Assembly (NCBI RefSeq): GCF_003952485.1
Contig: NZ_CP034447.1
Span: 868,001 to 932,000 of the forward strand
Direction: 5' to 3'
Length of the DNA: 64,000 nt
Source of the DNA: Mesorhizobium sp. M1E.F.Ca.ET.045.02.1.1
Lineage (GTDB): Bacteria > Pseudomonadota > Alphaproteobacteria > Rhizobiales > Rhizobiaceae
A program made the translations under genes and the position numbers. Under the pieces are notes generated by a model that saw only the letters and a list, made by a program, of their open reading frames with translations, was not told the origin of the DNA and did not search any database. Positions 24,359-33,632 of the stretch are shown one piece after another. Within the stretch, counting starts at the first letter, position 1. The number at the start of each line of letters is the position of its first letter.

Positions 24359-25183
24359 CTATGATCCCGATTGCGAGCTGAAATACCGGGAGGCGGCGTA
24401 GAGTTTGAAGACACCGCTGATGCCGATCCAGCCGAAAAGGGCGAGCCAGCACAATGTCCCGGTCGCCCTCCAGTCGATCCGGTGCACCGCAGCATCGGTG
24501 ATGACGAGGCCAAGGATGGCAAGCAGGCCAACCAGAAACTGCGCCAAGCCGAGCACCAGCAGCTCCTCGCGCGGCGCGCTTCTCAAGACGAGATATATCC
24601 CGCCCGCGCCGGCGAGGAAGATGGCGCTGTAGACCTGAGCGTGGAAGACATCGACCGGCCATGGCCAGAAGTTGCTGAATGTCAGGGGAAACAGCAGCAG
24701 GCCGAGGCCATAGATCCCAAGGATCGTCGATTCCACCGACAGGTAGCCGCGCCATGCGGGCTTCAAGGTCACGCCTTTTGCAGAAGGACGGGCCCTGGCC
24801 CGCCACAGGAACAGCCCGGATACCGCGACCGAGGCAAGATAGACCAAAAACCAGAGCCAGGGCGCTTTGCGCGCGAAGTTGAAATAGCCGAGATTGATGA
24901 ACGAAGCCGCCGACACGATGACGGTGAAGATGAAGGCCATGACGAGCACGAGCCTGCCGGGCGACCAGCGATTCCAGAACAGCAAAGCCGCCATCACGAC
25001 CATTTCGGCGGTGTAGAAGCCACCGAGGAAGCGGGCGTTGAACGGGGTGACGGCCCAAGGCCAGCGCGGCTTGACCAGCACGGGCGCGAAAAACAGGCCC
25101 GCGCCTACGATCAGGACGATGATGACCACCACAGAGAAAAGGCGCAAGGCCGCGGGAAATGGCGGGTTGTCGGATGTCGGCAT
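24359..25183 (-). CDS. Multi-pass membrane protein of unknown function
   Basis: About 274 residues with seven or eight predicted membrane helices, the first being LRLFSVVVIIVLIVGAGLFF. There are no recognisable catalytic or transport motifs. The start is uncertain. I use ATG 25183 (MPTSDNPPFP...), which leaves a short polar tail before helix 1. ATG 25222 is an in-frame alternative and neither has a clear ribosome-binding site. It is divergent from the plus-strand cyclase gene at 25,386, with about 200 bases of shared upstream DNA. Confidence 0.7.
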   Translation of the reverse strand: MPTSDNPPFPAALRLFSVVVIIVLIVGAGLFFAPVLVKPRWPWAVTPFNARFLGGFYTAEMVVMAALLFWNRWSPGRLVLVMAFIFTVIVSAASFINLGYFNFARKAPWLWFLVYLASVAVSGLFLWRARARPSAKGVTLKPAWRGYLSVESTILGIYGLGLLLFPLTFSNFWPWPVDVFHAQVYSAIFLAGAGGIYLVLRSAPREELLVLGLAQFLVGLLAILGLVITDAAVHRIDWRATGTLCWLALFGWIGISGVFKLYAASRYFSSQSGS

Positions 25184-25385
25184 GGGAGGGAGCCCCAAAG
25201 ATGAATGCCCATGGACCATCATAGTGCCGCTTGCGGCCGGTGAAAATCGACCGAGTGGAAATTGGACTGTCACCAAGCCTATCTATTCAAATGGCCGCGC
25301 GGTCCGTTTCGAAGTAAAATGGAGCAGTCGGACCAAAGAGCGGTCCGGCTAACACGCCTGGGGCGCATTTTCCGGAGCCTGTACG

Positions 25386-26801
25386 ATGAACGAAGGTCAG
25401 GATCTGTTCTCGCTTCTGCGGCAATCGACCGATGTCGATCCACAGGCAATCGACGCGATCGAGCGAACCATCGCGGAAGGCAAGGACCGCGAACTTTGCC
25501 GCATCAATGCGCTAGCCTTCGCCAGCAAGCATGGCCTCGGAGAGGAACGCGCCATAGGCGCCTTTCTCCATGCGGCGCGGGTGGGCATCTTCGACATTTC
25601 CTGGAATGTTCTATGCCCCGGCTGTGGCGGCGTGCTCGACACCAACGCCACGCTGAAAACCCTGCAGAAGGACGAATACACCTGCTCGCTGTGCGCCGAG
25701 GGCTATTCGCCGACCCTCGACGAGATGGTCGAGGTGACATTCACCGTCAGTCCCCGCGTGCGCAAGATTGCCGCCCACAATCCACACGAACTGCCGTTGG
25801 TGGAATATTTCCGCCAGATCTACTGGGCGTCCGGCGTCGATCTGCCGGAAGAGGATTTCGCCAAGACGATGGAAGCGTTCTCGCTGGAGGATATCGAGCT
25901 TGCGCCCGGTGAAAGAGCTGTTCTGCCCGTGCAGCTTCCGTCCGAATTCATCATCGTCTTCGAGCCGGTCACCCATTCAGTGCAGTTCATCGACGTCAAG
26001 GGCGAACCGACAAAGGAGCGCCGAAGCCTGTCCTTGGTCTTCGACCGCGAGCATATCCAGAGCCAGACGCTGGAGATGCAACCCGGCCCGTTGCGCATTT
26101 CGCTGGAAAACAGGACCGACACCCGCGTGCTGCCGACGGTCTTCATCGCCGGAAAGGAATTGCATGATCTCCTGGGCAAACGCCGGCCCTTCCTGACCGC
26201 CAAGCGCCTGCTCACCAACCAGACGTTCCGCGATCTCTACCGCACGGATACGCTCGACATCAACCAGCGCCTGAAGATCACCAGCCTGACCTTCCTGTTC
26301 ACCGACCTGCGCGGATCGACCGAGCTTTACGAGCGGGTGGGCGACCTTTCAGCCTTCGATCTCGTGCGCGAGCATTTCCAGGTTCTGCACGAGATCGTCG
26401 CGGCGGAGGCCGGCGCGGTGGTGAAGACGATCGGTGATGCTGTGATGGCGACCTTCGCGACGCCTGATCGTGGGATTGCCGCGGCCCTCAGGATGCGCGA
26501 TGCAATGCGCGCGCTCAATGAGAAGAGCGGGCGCGAGGATCTGCTGCTCAAGATCGGAGTCCATGCCGGCCCTTGCATCGCCGTATCTATGAACGAGCGA
26601 CAGGACTATTTCGGCCAGACGGTCAACATTGCTTCGCGGGTCCAGAACCTAGCCAACGCACAGGCGATCTTCGCCACTCGTGCGGTGGTCGACGACAATC
26701 TCACCGCCGATCTGTTGCACAGGAACGCGCTGACGCCAGTGCCCCATGAGGTCTCGCTGCGCGGCATCGAGCGGGAGATAGCGGTCTATACGATCCCCTG
26801 A
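25386..26801 (+). CDS. DUF5939-type class III adenylate/guanylate cyclase with zinc ribbon (paralogue 2)
   Basis: A 471-residue soluble cyclase, end-to-end paralogue of the gene at 13.2 kb. It shares NALAFA, LHAARVGIFD and an almost identical catalytic domain: D307 (FLFTDLRGST), D351 (KTIGDAVMA), N414 and R418 (GQTVNIASRV). All four zinc-ribbon cysteines are present (C77/C80 in LCPGCGG and C100/C103 in CSLC), unlike in the paralogue. The start is supported by GGAG nine bases upstream. The N-terminal region may sense redox state, zinc or a partner protein. It is convergent with the methyltransferase gene 15 bases downstream. Confidence 0.93.
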   Translation: MNEGQDLFSLLRQSTDVDPQAIDAIERTIAEGKDRELCRINALAFASKHGLGEERAIGAFLHAARVGIFDISWNVLCPGCGGVLDTNATLKTLQKDEYTCSLCAEGYSPTLDEMVEVTFTVSPRVRKIAAHNPHELPLVEYFRQIYWASGVDLPEEDFAKTMEAFSLEDIELAPGERAVLPVQLPSEFIIVFEPVTHSVQFIDVKGEPTKERRSLSLVFDREHIQSQTLEMQPGPLRISLENRTDTRVLPTVFIAGKELHDLLGKRRPFLTAKRLLTNQTFRDLYRTDTLDINQRLKITSLTFLFTDLRGSTELYERVGDLSAFDLVREHFQVLHEIVAAEAGAVVKTIGDAVMATFATPDRGIAAALRMRDAMRALNEKSGREDLLLKIGVHAGPCIAVSMNERQDYFGQTVNIASRVQNLANAQAIFATRAVVDDNLTADLLHRNALTPVPHEVSLRGIEREIAVYTIP

Positions 26802-26816
26802 AGACTTCTCGCCCTT

Positions 26817-27296
26817 TCACACGCGCCTGCAGATAAAATAACGATCTGTGGGCACCGAGGGCGGCGGCGGGAGGCGTTGCAACTGCGGGTGATCGAGCGG
26901 CGTGCCGCTGACCGCGATGCCGCCGACGCGAAGCAGGCGCACGGTCAGATCGGGAAGCCAGGTAGCGGTCACTGCATCGAGATCTTCATAGCCGGTGCCG
27001 ATATCGGCGTGAACAAGAGCGGCGTCGATGCCAAAGAACCTGCTCGCCGTCTCGCGTATTTCGCCGAGCACGAGGTTTTCAGCTTCGGGAATTGAGCTGG
27101 CGTGTGCGGCAAGTGCGCGGTCGAACGCCACGATCCGGCGTCCGGGCAAGCGCTCGCGCAGATGGTGGAATGTCCGGCCATTGCCGAGGCCGAGCTCGAT
27201 CACCGGCCCCTCCATCTTCGCCACCTCGGCGCAGACCTGATCGAGGATATCGCGCTGTGCCGTCATCCTGCGGATGAAACTATCGAGGCGACTCAT
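26817..27296 (-). CDS. Small class I SAM-dependent methyltransferase
   Basis: A 159-residue single-domain protein with the SAM-binding glycine motif VIELGLGNGRTFHHL at residues 32-46 and an acidic residue ending the second strand (VAFDRAL). It is short for the fold and has no obvious substrate-binding insertion. It is convergent with the cyclase gene and about 215 bases downstream of the peptide-type ABC permease gene on the same strand, so it may be at the end of that transcript. The substrate is unknown. Confidence 0.75.
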   Translation of the reverse strand: MSRLDSFIRRMTAQRDILDQVCAEVAKMEGPVIELGLGNGRTFHHLRERLPGRRIVAFDRALAAHASSIPEAENLVLGEIRETASRFFGIDAALVHADIGTGYEDLDAVTATWLPDLTVRLLRVGGIAVSGTPLDHPQLQRLPPPPSVPTDRYFICRRV

Positions 27297-27512
27297 ATGC
27301 GATTGTATGTCCTGAACCAGTCGATGAAATCAGCAACGCCCGGCGACCGGGACGGTTCGCGGGTGAAATCCGAGGGCGACTTATTACACCCCGATCGAGC
27401 ATCGCCGCATATAGAGGCCAACGATGAACACTGCAACAACCGAACGGGCTGCCCGACAAGGATCATACCGGGTGGAGTCGGCGGCCCGGCGCTCGGCAGC
27501 ATAGCGATGTCG

Positions 27513-28694
27513 TCACTTGTAGGGGTCTGCGGCGTCCCGCAAGCCGTCGCCGAGGAAGTTGAACGCCAGGATGACGAGGATGACGGGCAGGATCGGCAAA
27601 AGCAGCCATGGATAGAACGCGATCACGCTGACGCTGCGCGCCTCGGTGAGCAGGATGCCCCAGCTGGTTATCGGCGCCCTCAGGCCGAGCCCGAGGAAGC
27701 TCAGCGCCGTCTCGCCCAGGATCATGCCGGGTATGGAGATCGTCGCCGTGGCGATCAGATGCGACATGAAGCCGGGAATGAGGTGACGCCGGATGATGCG
27801 GCCGCTGCTGGCGCCCATCAATTGCGCGGCCAGAACATAATCCTCCTCGCGCAACGCCAGAAGCTTTGAACGCACGGCCCGCGCCAGTCCGGTCCAGTGG
27901 AGCAGCCCGAGAATGACGGTGATGCCGAAATAGATCAGGATCGGACTCCAGGTTATCGGCATGATCGCCGCCAGAGCCAGCCATAGCGGAATGCTGGGAA
28001 TCGATTGCAGAACTTCGATTATGCGTTGAACGATCAGGTCGAAAATACCGCCGTGATAGCCGGCCAGTCCGCCGATGACGATGCCGAGGAGGAAGCTGAA
28101 ACCGATGCCGACAAGGCCGATCGTCAGTGAAATGCGTGCGCCATAGATGATGCGCGAGAGCACATCGCGCCCCAGCCTGTCGGTGCCGGCCAGAAAGAGC
28201 TGGCCGTTTTCGGCCGGGCAGACAAGATGCCTGTCACCTTCGATCAGGCCCCAGAACCGGTAACTGTCGCCCTTGCAGAAGAAACGGATGCGCTGAACAT
28301 CGTCCTTTTTGTCGATGTAGTTCCGCTTGAGCGTGTCCATATCCAGCGTCATCCGGCGGCCATAGACGAACGGCCCGACGAACTGGGCGTTGTGGAAAAG
28401 ATGCACCCGCTGCGGTGGCGAATAGATGTAGTCCATGTTGCGCGTGTGCAGATTGTAGGGCGCCAGGAACTCGCAGATCAGTATCCCGAGATAAAGCGCT
28501 GCCAGGAATATGCCGGATATAAGGGCAAGCCGGTGCCGTCGGAATTTCCACCACATCAGCCGCAATTGCGACGCCTGAAAGACCTTCGACTGCTCCGCCG
28601 TCATCGCCTCTACCGACTGTAAGTCGAAGGGCGCGATGGAAACGTAGTGTTGCAATGGGGCACCCGGAGCGGGCAGCGGCGATTGCGTGTTCAT
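27513..28694 (-). CDS. Peptide/oligopeptide-type ABC transporter permease (DppC/YejE-like)
   Basis: A 393-residue inner-membrane permease. After a cytoplasmic tail the first helix is HRLALISGIFLAALYLGIL. A large periplasmic loop of about 100 residues precedes the conserved GTDRLGRDVLSRIIYGAR block, and the EAA-type loop is ALREEDYVLAAQLMGASSGRI. The long first loop is a feature of YejE-like proteins. The start overlaps the partner permease stop by 4 bases (28,691-28,694). It forms the membrane heterodimer with the upstream DppB-type protein. Confidence 0.92.
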   Translation of the reverse strand: MNTQSPLPAPGAPLQHYVSIAPFDLQSVEAMTAEQSKVFQASQLRLMWWKFRRHRLALISGIFLAALYLGILICEFLAPYNLHTRNMDYIYSPPQRVHLFHNAQFVGPFVYGRRMTLDMDTLKRNYIDKKDDVQRIRFFCKGDSYRFWGLIEGDRHLVCPAENGQLFLAGTDRLGRDVLSRIIYGARISLTIGLVGIGFSFLLGIVIGGLAGYHGGIFDLIVQRIIEVLQSIPSIPLWLALAAIMPITWSPILIYFGITVILGLLHWTGLARAVRSKLLALREEDYVLAAQLMGASSGRIIRRHLIPGFMSHLIATATISIPGMILGETALSFLGLGLRAPITSWGILLTEARSVSVIAFYPWLLLPILPVILVILAFNFLGDGLRDAADPYK

Positions 28695-29689
28695 TTGGTG
28701 CTGCCGCCCTGCAAACGAATTCGTGGATCAAGCAGCGCCAGCGCCAGGTCGGAAATCAGCACGCCGATGACCGTCAGGAAGGCGAGGAACATCAGGAACG
28801 ACCCTGCCAGATACATGTCCTGGCTCTGCAGCGCCCTGATGAGCATCGGCCCGGTCGTTTCCAATGACAGCACGATCGCCGTGATTTCGGCGCCGGAAAT
28901 GATGGCCGGCAGGATGGAGCCGATGTCTGAAATGAAGAAATTGAGCGCCATGCGCAGCGGATATTTGACCAGCGCCTTGAAGGGGTGAAGGCCTTTGGCG
29001 CGCGCGGTCACGACATATTGCTTGTGAAGCTCGTCGAGCAGATTGGCGCGCAGCCGCCGGATCATGCTTGCCGTGCCCCCGGTGCCGATGATCAAGACCG
29101 GGATCCAGAGATGGGCGAGGATTGACTTCGCCTTGGCCCAGCTCATCGGCTCGCCGAGATATTGCTGGTCCATGAGATGGCCGATGGACGTGCCGAACCA
29201 GATGTTTGCGAAATACATCAGGATCAGCGCCAGCATGAAGTTTGGAATGGCAAGGCCTAGAAGGCCGAACAACGTCAGGCCGTAGTCACCCCAGCTGTAT
29301 TGATGCGTGGCGGAGTACATGCCGATCGGAAAGGCTATGAGCCAGGTGAAGATGATCGTGACGAAGGAAACCAGCACGGTCAGCCACATTCGGTCACCGA
29401 TGACATCGCGAACCGGCAGCTCATATTCGAAGGAATAGCCGAAATCGCCGTGCAGCATTCCGCCGACCCAGTAGAAGTAGCGAATGACCGGCGGCTTGTC
29501 GAAACCATACTCCTTCCGCATCATCTGGATGCGATCGGAATCCACCGCTTCGCCCTGAGCCCGAAGCTCGGAAACATAGCTGTCGAAATAGTCGCCCGGG
29601 GGAAGTTCGATGATCGTGAACACCAGCGCCGATATGACCAGCAGCGTTGGAACCATCACGGCGATGCGCCAGACAATATATCGAAGCAC
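28691..29689 (-). CDS. Peptide/oligopeptide-type ABC transporter permease (DppB/YejB-like)
   Basis: A 332-residue permease with the standard N-terminal start (MLRYIVWRIAVMVPTLLVIS) and PPGDYFDSY. It contains the EAA-type loop region (YVVTARAKGLHPFKALVKYPLR), the family's ATPase-docking site. It begins 2 bases after the binding-protein gene and overlaps the next permease by 4 bases, showing tight translational coupling within the operon. Confidence 0.93.
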   Translation of the reverse strand: MLRYIVWRIAVMVPTLLVISALVFTIIELPPGDYFDSYVSELRAQGEAVDSDRIQMMRKEYGFDKPPVIRYFYWVGGMLHGDFGYSFEYELPVRDVIGDRMWLTVLVSFVTIIFTWLIAFPIGMYSATHQYSWGDYGLTLFGLLGLAIPNFMLALILMYFANIWFGTSIGHLMDQQYLGEPMSWAKAKSILAHLWIPVLIIGTGGTASMIRRLRANLLDELHKQYVVTARAKGLHPFKALVKYPLRMALNFFISDIGSILPAIISGAEITAIVLSLETTGPMLIRALQSQDMYLAGSFLMFLAFLTVIGVLISDLALALLDPRIRLQGGSTK

Positions 29690-29691
29690 GC

Positions 29692-31590
29692 TCAGGACTC
29701 TCCAAGCCAGAATGTGTCCGGCATATAGACACCGAAATAGGCGGTCGGGTCGTAGCCGTAGAGCGCCTTGTCAGGCAGATTGCGCAGCCGCGAGGACGCT
29801 AGAACCGGCTGATGCGTTCCGTTCACCGTGCCGATCGAAAACACCTGATCGGTGTAGATCGACAGCATTGAATTCCAGATTTCAGCGCGCTCCGTGGCTT
29901 CGGTCGATTCGTTCCAGCGCTTGAGCAAAGCCATCAACTCGACCACAGGCGGAAGGTCGGGCGCCTCGCCGACCGTGCCGTGAGACAAGTAGTGAGCACC
30001 CCAGAGAGGCCATTGCAACTGGTCGTCGATGGTGGGGGCCAACTGGTACGGGTTCATGTCGGCGGTCGGCACGCCATTGTCGATGCCCGACCAAATCGAC
30101 ATCATGATCTCGCCACCAAGCGCGCGGCTGCGGAAGATGTCTCGCTGCGAAGTCCGGACGAACAGGGCGATGCCGACCTGCCGCCAGTGATCGGTGATGA
30201 GTTCGAGCGCGTCGGTTTCCAGCGTGCTCTCGCCGGCCGTTTCCACGATGACCTGCGCCGGGCGTCCATCGGGAAGGATCCGCAGACCGTCATCGTCGCG
30301 CGTCTTAAGCCCGACCTCGTCGAGCAGGGCGTTGGCCCGGTCGGGATCGTGGGCGACCCAGGCTTTCGCGAATTCCGGCCGGTAGAGCGGGCTCTCCGGC
30401 AGGACAGTATCGGCACTTTCCTGAGCCAATCCGTAGAAGACGGCCAAATTGATCTCGCGCCTGTCCACTGCGAGCGAAAGCGCGCGGCGCACGCGTACGT
30501 CGCGAAGAAGGCCACGCCACACCGGGTCGGCACAATTCAGATTGGGCAGCAGCGCCAGCCGCGAACCCTGTGTGCGTTTCCACAGATGCATCTTCACCGG
30601 GTAGCGCTTCTCCGCGTCCTTCAGGAAGGCGTAGTCGCTGAAGTCAATTCCCATGCATTGCAGGTCGCTCTCGCCCGCACCGGTCTTGGCGGAAATGATC
30701 GCCGACGAGCTGACATTCATGACAACCCGGTCAATGTACGGCAGTTGACGGCCATTCTCGTCTATTCGATGAAAGAACGGGTTCCGCTCGAAGACGAACT
30801 GCTCAGCCGGCGGCTTGGTCCGGTTCCGCCAGGGATCGAGCGTCGGCAGTTCCGGGTTCTCCGGGCGATACTGCCGCGACATGCGGATATGCAGGAGCGT
30901 CCATTTCTTGGCCCTGTTCTCCTCCATCAGGCCGGCGAGCCGGAACGGATCCTGGTATTTCTTGTGGAACTGCTTGAGATAGGCGGCCGGCAGGACAAGC
31001 GATAGCGGCGAAGCAGCAGCGAGCTTGGGCAGGAAGTCGGGATTGGGCGCATCCCAACTATAGCGCACCGTCAACGGATCGACGATCTCGAAGCGCGGCG
31101 GCTTGCCGTCCGCCAGCAGGGCCGGGGCGAGCCCGCCTTGCGAAAGCTCATCGTTCAGCCAGACATCTTCCCAGCAATAGCGAAAATCCTCCGGCGTCAG
31201 CAGGCTGCCGTCAGACCATTTATGTCCTTCCCGTATCTTGAAAGTGAAGACCCGATCATCCGCTACGTCGAAACTCTCGAGAATGTCGGGCTGCAGGTTG
31301 AGCTTTTCGTCATAGCCGACCAGGCGAGCATAGCCATAGATCGTCATCAGCCGGATATCTTTCTGGGTGCCGATAATCGTGCGCAGCGTGCCGCCATACT
31401 GGCCGGGCTGTCGGCCTATCGCAGCGAGATTCACCACGCGCGGGCTCTTGGGCAAGCGTTTGGCGAGTGCCGGCAGCGCCAGGGCCTTCAGCAGCGGCTG
31501 AAGAAATTCCGGCTCCAGATCGCCGGCGCGCAACGTGCTCGGCACAAATGCCGAAGCCATGAGTCCAAGGACGGTGCGCCGGCTGATCAA
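29692..31590 (-). CDS. ABC transporter solute-binding protein, family 5, Tat-exported
   Basis: A periplasmic receptor of the peptide/nickel (SBP_bac_5) family, about 632 residues. The true start is probably the TTG at 31590, which overlaps the ATPase stop as TTGA and directly opens a twin-arginine signal ([17 protein letters not shown]). The open frame continues upstream to 31,866 but that part is antisense-type Arg-rich sequence inside the ATPase gene. Family landmarks are PGQYGGTLRTI near the N-terminus and GHKWSDGSLLTPEDF. A Tat signal implies folding before export. The ligand could be a peptide or another large solute. Confidence 0.9.
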   Translation of the reverse strand: MISRRTVLGLMASAFVPSTLRAGDLEPEFLQPLLKALALPALAKRLPKSPRVVNLAAIGRQPGQYGGTLRTIIGTQKDIRLMTIYGYARLVGYDEKLNLQPDILESFDVADDRVFTFKIREGHKWSDGSLLTPEDFRYCWEDVWLNDELSQGGLAPALLADGKPPRFEIVDPLTVRYSWDAPNPDFLPKLAAASPLSLVLPAAYLKQFHKKYQDPFRLAGLMEENRAKKWTLLHIRMSRQYRPENPELPTLDPWRNRTKPPAEQFVFERNPFFHRIDENGRQLPYIDRVVMNVSSSAIISAKTGAGESDLQCMGIDFSDYAFLKDAEKRYPVKMHLWKRTQGSRLALLPNLNCADPVWRGLLRDVRVRRALSLAVDRREINLAVFYGLAQESADTVLPESPLYRPEFAKAWVAHDPDRANALLDEVGLKTRDDDGLRILPDGRPAQVIVETAGESTLETDALELITDHWRQVGIALFVRTSQRDIFRSRALGGEIMMSIWSGIDNGVPTADMNPYQLAPTIDDQLQWPLWGAHYLSHGTVGEAPDLPPVVELMALLKRWNESTEATERAEIWNSMLSIYTDQVFSIGTVNGTHQPVLASSRLRNLPDKALYGYDPTAYFGVYMPDTFWLGES

Positions 31591-33482
31591 TGGCGCAACT
31601 CGCTGAAATCGGCCGAACGCCGGGCCAGCACGAGGTGGCCGCCGCCAAGATCGAGCGGCGACAGTATGCCCCCGTCGCCATCGTCGCGGAATTGCGCCCC
31701 CCATGCGCTGGTGTCGGAAGCGCCGCTGAGCTTCAGCGTCCTGAAATCCATCGGCCTGTCGAGATCGGGGAAAGGCACTGCGGCGACCAGTGAGCGCGTG
31801 TAGGGGTGGATCGGTTTCCTGAGCAGGATTTCGCGCGGCGCGAGCTCGACGATACGCCCGCCGCACATCACCGCGATGCGGTCTGCCATGTAGTCCACCA
31901 CCGCCAGGTTGTGGGATATGAACAGGTAGGTCAGGCCCAGTTCCTTCTGCAGGTCCTTCAGAAGGTTCAGGATCTGCGCCTGGACAGAGACATCGAGCGC
32001 CGAAACCGGCTCGTCGCAGATCAGCAGTTCAGGCCCCAGCGCCAACGCGCGCGCGATGCCGATACGCTGACGCTGCCCGCCGGAGAAACTGTGCGGGTAA
32101 CGCTTGATGAAGCGCGGATCGAGCCCGATTGCCTGCATCAGGTTCTTGACCATGGCGAGTCGGGACGCGGCATTGCCGCGTTGATGTATTTCCAGCGGCT
32201 CGCTCAAGATGTTCTCCACCGTCATGCGCGGTGAAAGCGACGAAACCGGATCCTGGAAAACCATCTGGATTTTCGCGCGCAGCATGCGCAGGGCGTCTGC
32301 CTCGCCTTGCAAGACGTCGATCGGTCCGTCGCGGCCGTTGAAGATCACAGAACCGCCGCTGGGAGTGACAGCCCGCATGAGGATCTTGCTGACGGTGGTT
32401 TTGCCGGAGCCGCTTTCGCCGACCAGGCCCAGGCATTCACCTCGCTTGATATCGAAGCTCACGCCGTCCACGGCGCGAACAGTGGTTTGATGATCCCCGC
32501 CGAACCATCCGGACTTGCGGATGGTGAAGGTCTTTTTCAGATCCCTGACCGACAGCAGGATATCGTCTGGCCCCTTCGATGGCGGCGCCGTCTGCTTGCC
32601 GAGCAGGTTCCCGACATTCACCGGCACCTCGCGGAGCGCCTTTAGCCTTTCGCCAGGCTTCAGGTCGAAATGCGGTACGGCTGCCATCAGGCCCTTCAGG
32701 TAAGGGTGGCCTGGCCGGCGGAATATCGCCTCGACAGGTCCCGCTTCCATGATCTCGCCATGGTACATGACCACCACCTCGTCGGCGACATTGGCGACGA
32801 CGCCGAGGTCGTGCGTGATCAGCAGCATCGCCATGTTCAGCTTGGTCTGAAGCCCGCGCAGCAAGTGTAGGATCTGCGCCTGGATGGTGACGTCCAACGC
32901 CGTCGTCGGCTCGTCGGCGATCAACAGTGCGGGCCGGCAGATAAGCGCCATGGCGATCATGGCGCGCTGACGCAACCCTCCCGAAAGTTCGAAGGGATAC
33001 ATGTCGTAGGCGCGCTTGGGATTGGGAAAGCCGACAAGGCTGAGCATTTCCTCGGTCCGCGCCTTGCGCTCCGCGCGAGCCATGGGCGTATGAATCTGCA
33101 GGGATTCGCTGACTTGGTTGCCGATCGTGTGCAGCGGCGACAGCGATGTCATCGGCTCCTGAAAGATCTTGCCGATGCGGCTGCCTCTCAACGCCCGGAT
33201 TTCGGGTCCATCATGCGGCATCTTGAGGATATCCTGCGTCGTACCGGGTTTTTCGGGATCGGAAAACAGGATACGGCCGCGAACATGGGCTGTGTTCGGC
33301 AAAATGCCCATCACGGCCTGGCTCAGAACCGATTTTCCGGAACCTGACTCGCCCACAAGCGCGGTAACCTTGCCGGGCAGGACGCGAAGATTTGCGCGCC
33401 TGACGGCATGCAACGGTCCCCCGATAATGGCAAAGGAGATGCCAACATCTTCGATCCGCAGTAGATCAACACCCAAATTCAT
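31587..33482 (-). CDS. Peptide-type ABC transporter ATP-binding protein, duplicated (DppD-DppF/YejF-like)
   Basis: About 631 residues holding two complete nucleotide-binding domains. The N-terminal one has [16 protein letters not shown] and [12 protein letters not shown]. The C-terminal one has [18 protein letters not shown] and [12 protein letters not shown]. Such fusions energise dipeptide, glutathione or microcin-type importers. ATG 33482 is used; a GTG two codons earlier is possible. It is the first gene of a four-gene operon (ATPases, receptor, DppB-like, DppC-like), joined by overlaps of a few bases. Confidence 0.93.
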   Translation of the reverse strand: MNLGVDLLRIEDVGISFAIIGGPLHAVRRANLRVLPGKVTALVGESGSGKSVLSQAVMGILPNTAHVRGRILFSDPEKPGTTQDILKMPHDGPEIRALRGSRIGKIFQEPMTSLSPLHTIGNQVSESLQIHTPMARAERKARTEEMLSLVGFPNPKRAYDMYPFELSGGLRQRAMIAMALICRPALLIADEPTTALDVTIQAQILHLLRGLQTKLNMAMLLITHDLGVVANVADEVVVMYHGEIMEAGPVEAIFRRPGHPYLKGLMAAVPHFDLKPGERLKALREVPVNVGNLLGKQTAPPSKGPDDILLSVRDLKKTFTIRKSGWFGGDHQTTVRAVDGVSFDIKRGECLGLVGESGSGKTTVSKILMRAVTPSGGSVIFNGRDGPIDVLQGEADALRMLRAKIQMVFQDPVSSLSPRMTVENILSEPLEIHQRGNAASRLAMVKNLMQAIGLDPRFIKRYPHSFSGGQRQRIGIARALALGPELLICDEPVSALDVSVQAQILNLLKDLQKELGLTYLFISHNLAVVDYMADRIAVMCGGRIVELAPREILLRKPIHPYTRSLVAAVPFPDLDRPMDFRTLKLSGASDTSAWGAQFRDDGDGGILSPLDLGGGHLVLARRSADFSELRH

Positions 33483-33632
33483 TCTCACACCAGCCCCACC
33501 CTGGCGGGTCCCAGAAAGCGAGACTAGCGCATTGCCAGCCTAGAGCAACTTGGATTCGAAACTGTCGCCGGTCCCCTGGCGGAACGGGTGACACGGATGC
33601 ATGCCAAAGGCGTTCGGATCGGACCGTGGCGG

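Noticed and set aside
29980..31005. Plus-strand frame of 341 codons opposite the solute-binding protein gene
   Set aside because: Shadow of the SBP_bac_5 gene; Arg- and Gln-rich with no recognisable domain.
31591..31866. Upstream extension of the solute-binding protein frame
   Set aside because: It overlaps the ATPase gene, is Arg-rich, and precedes a Tat signal that starts naturally at the TTG overlapping the ATPase stop.
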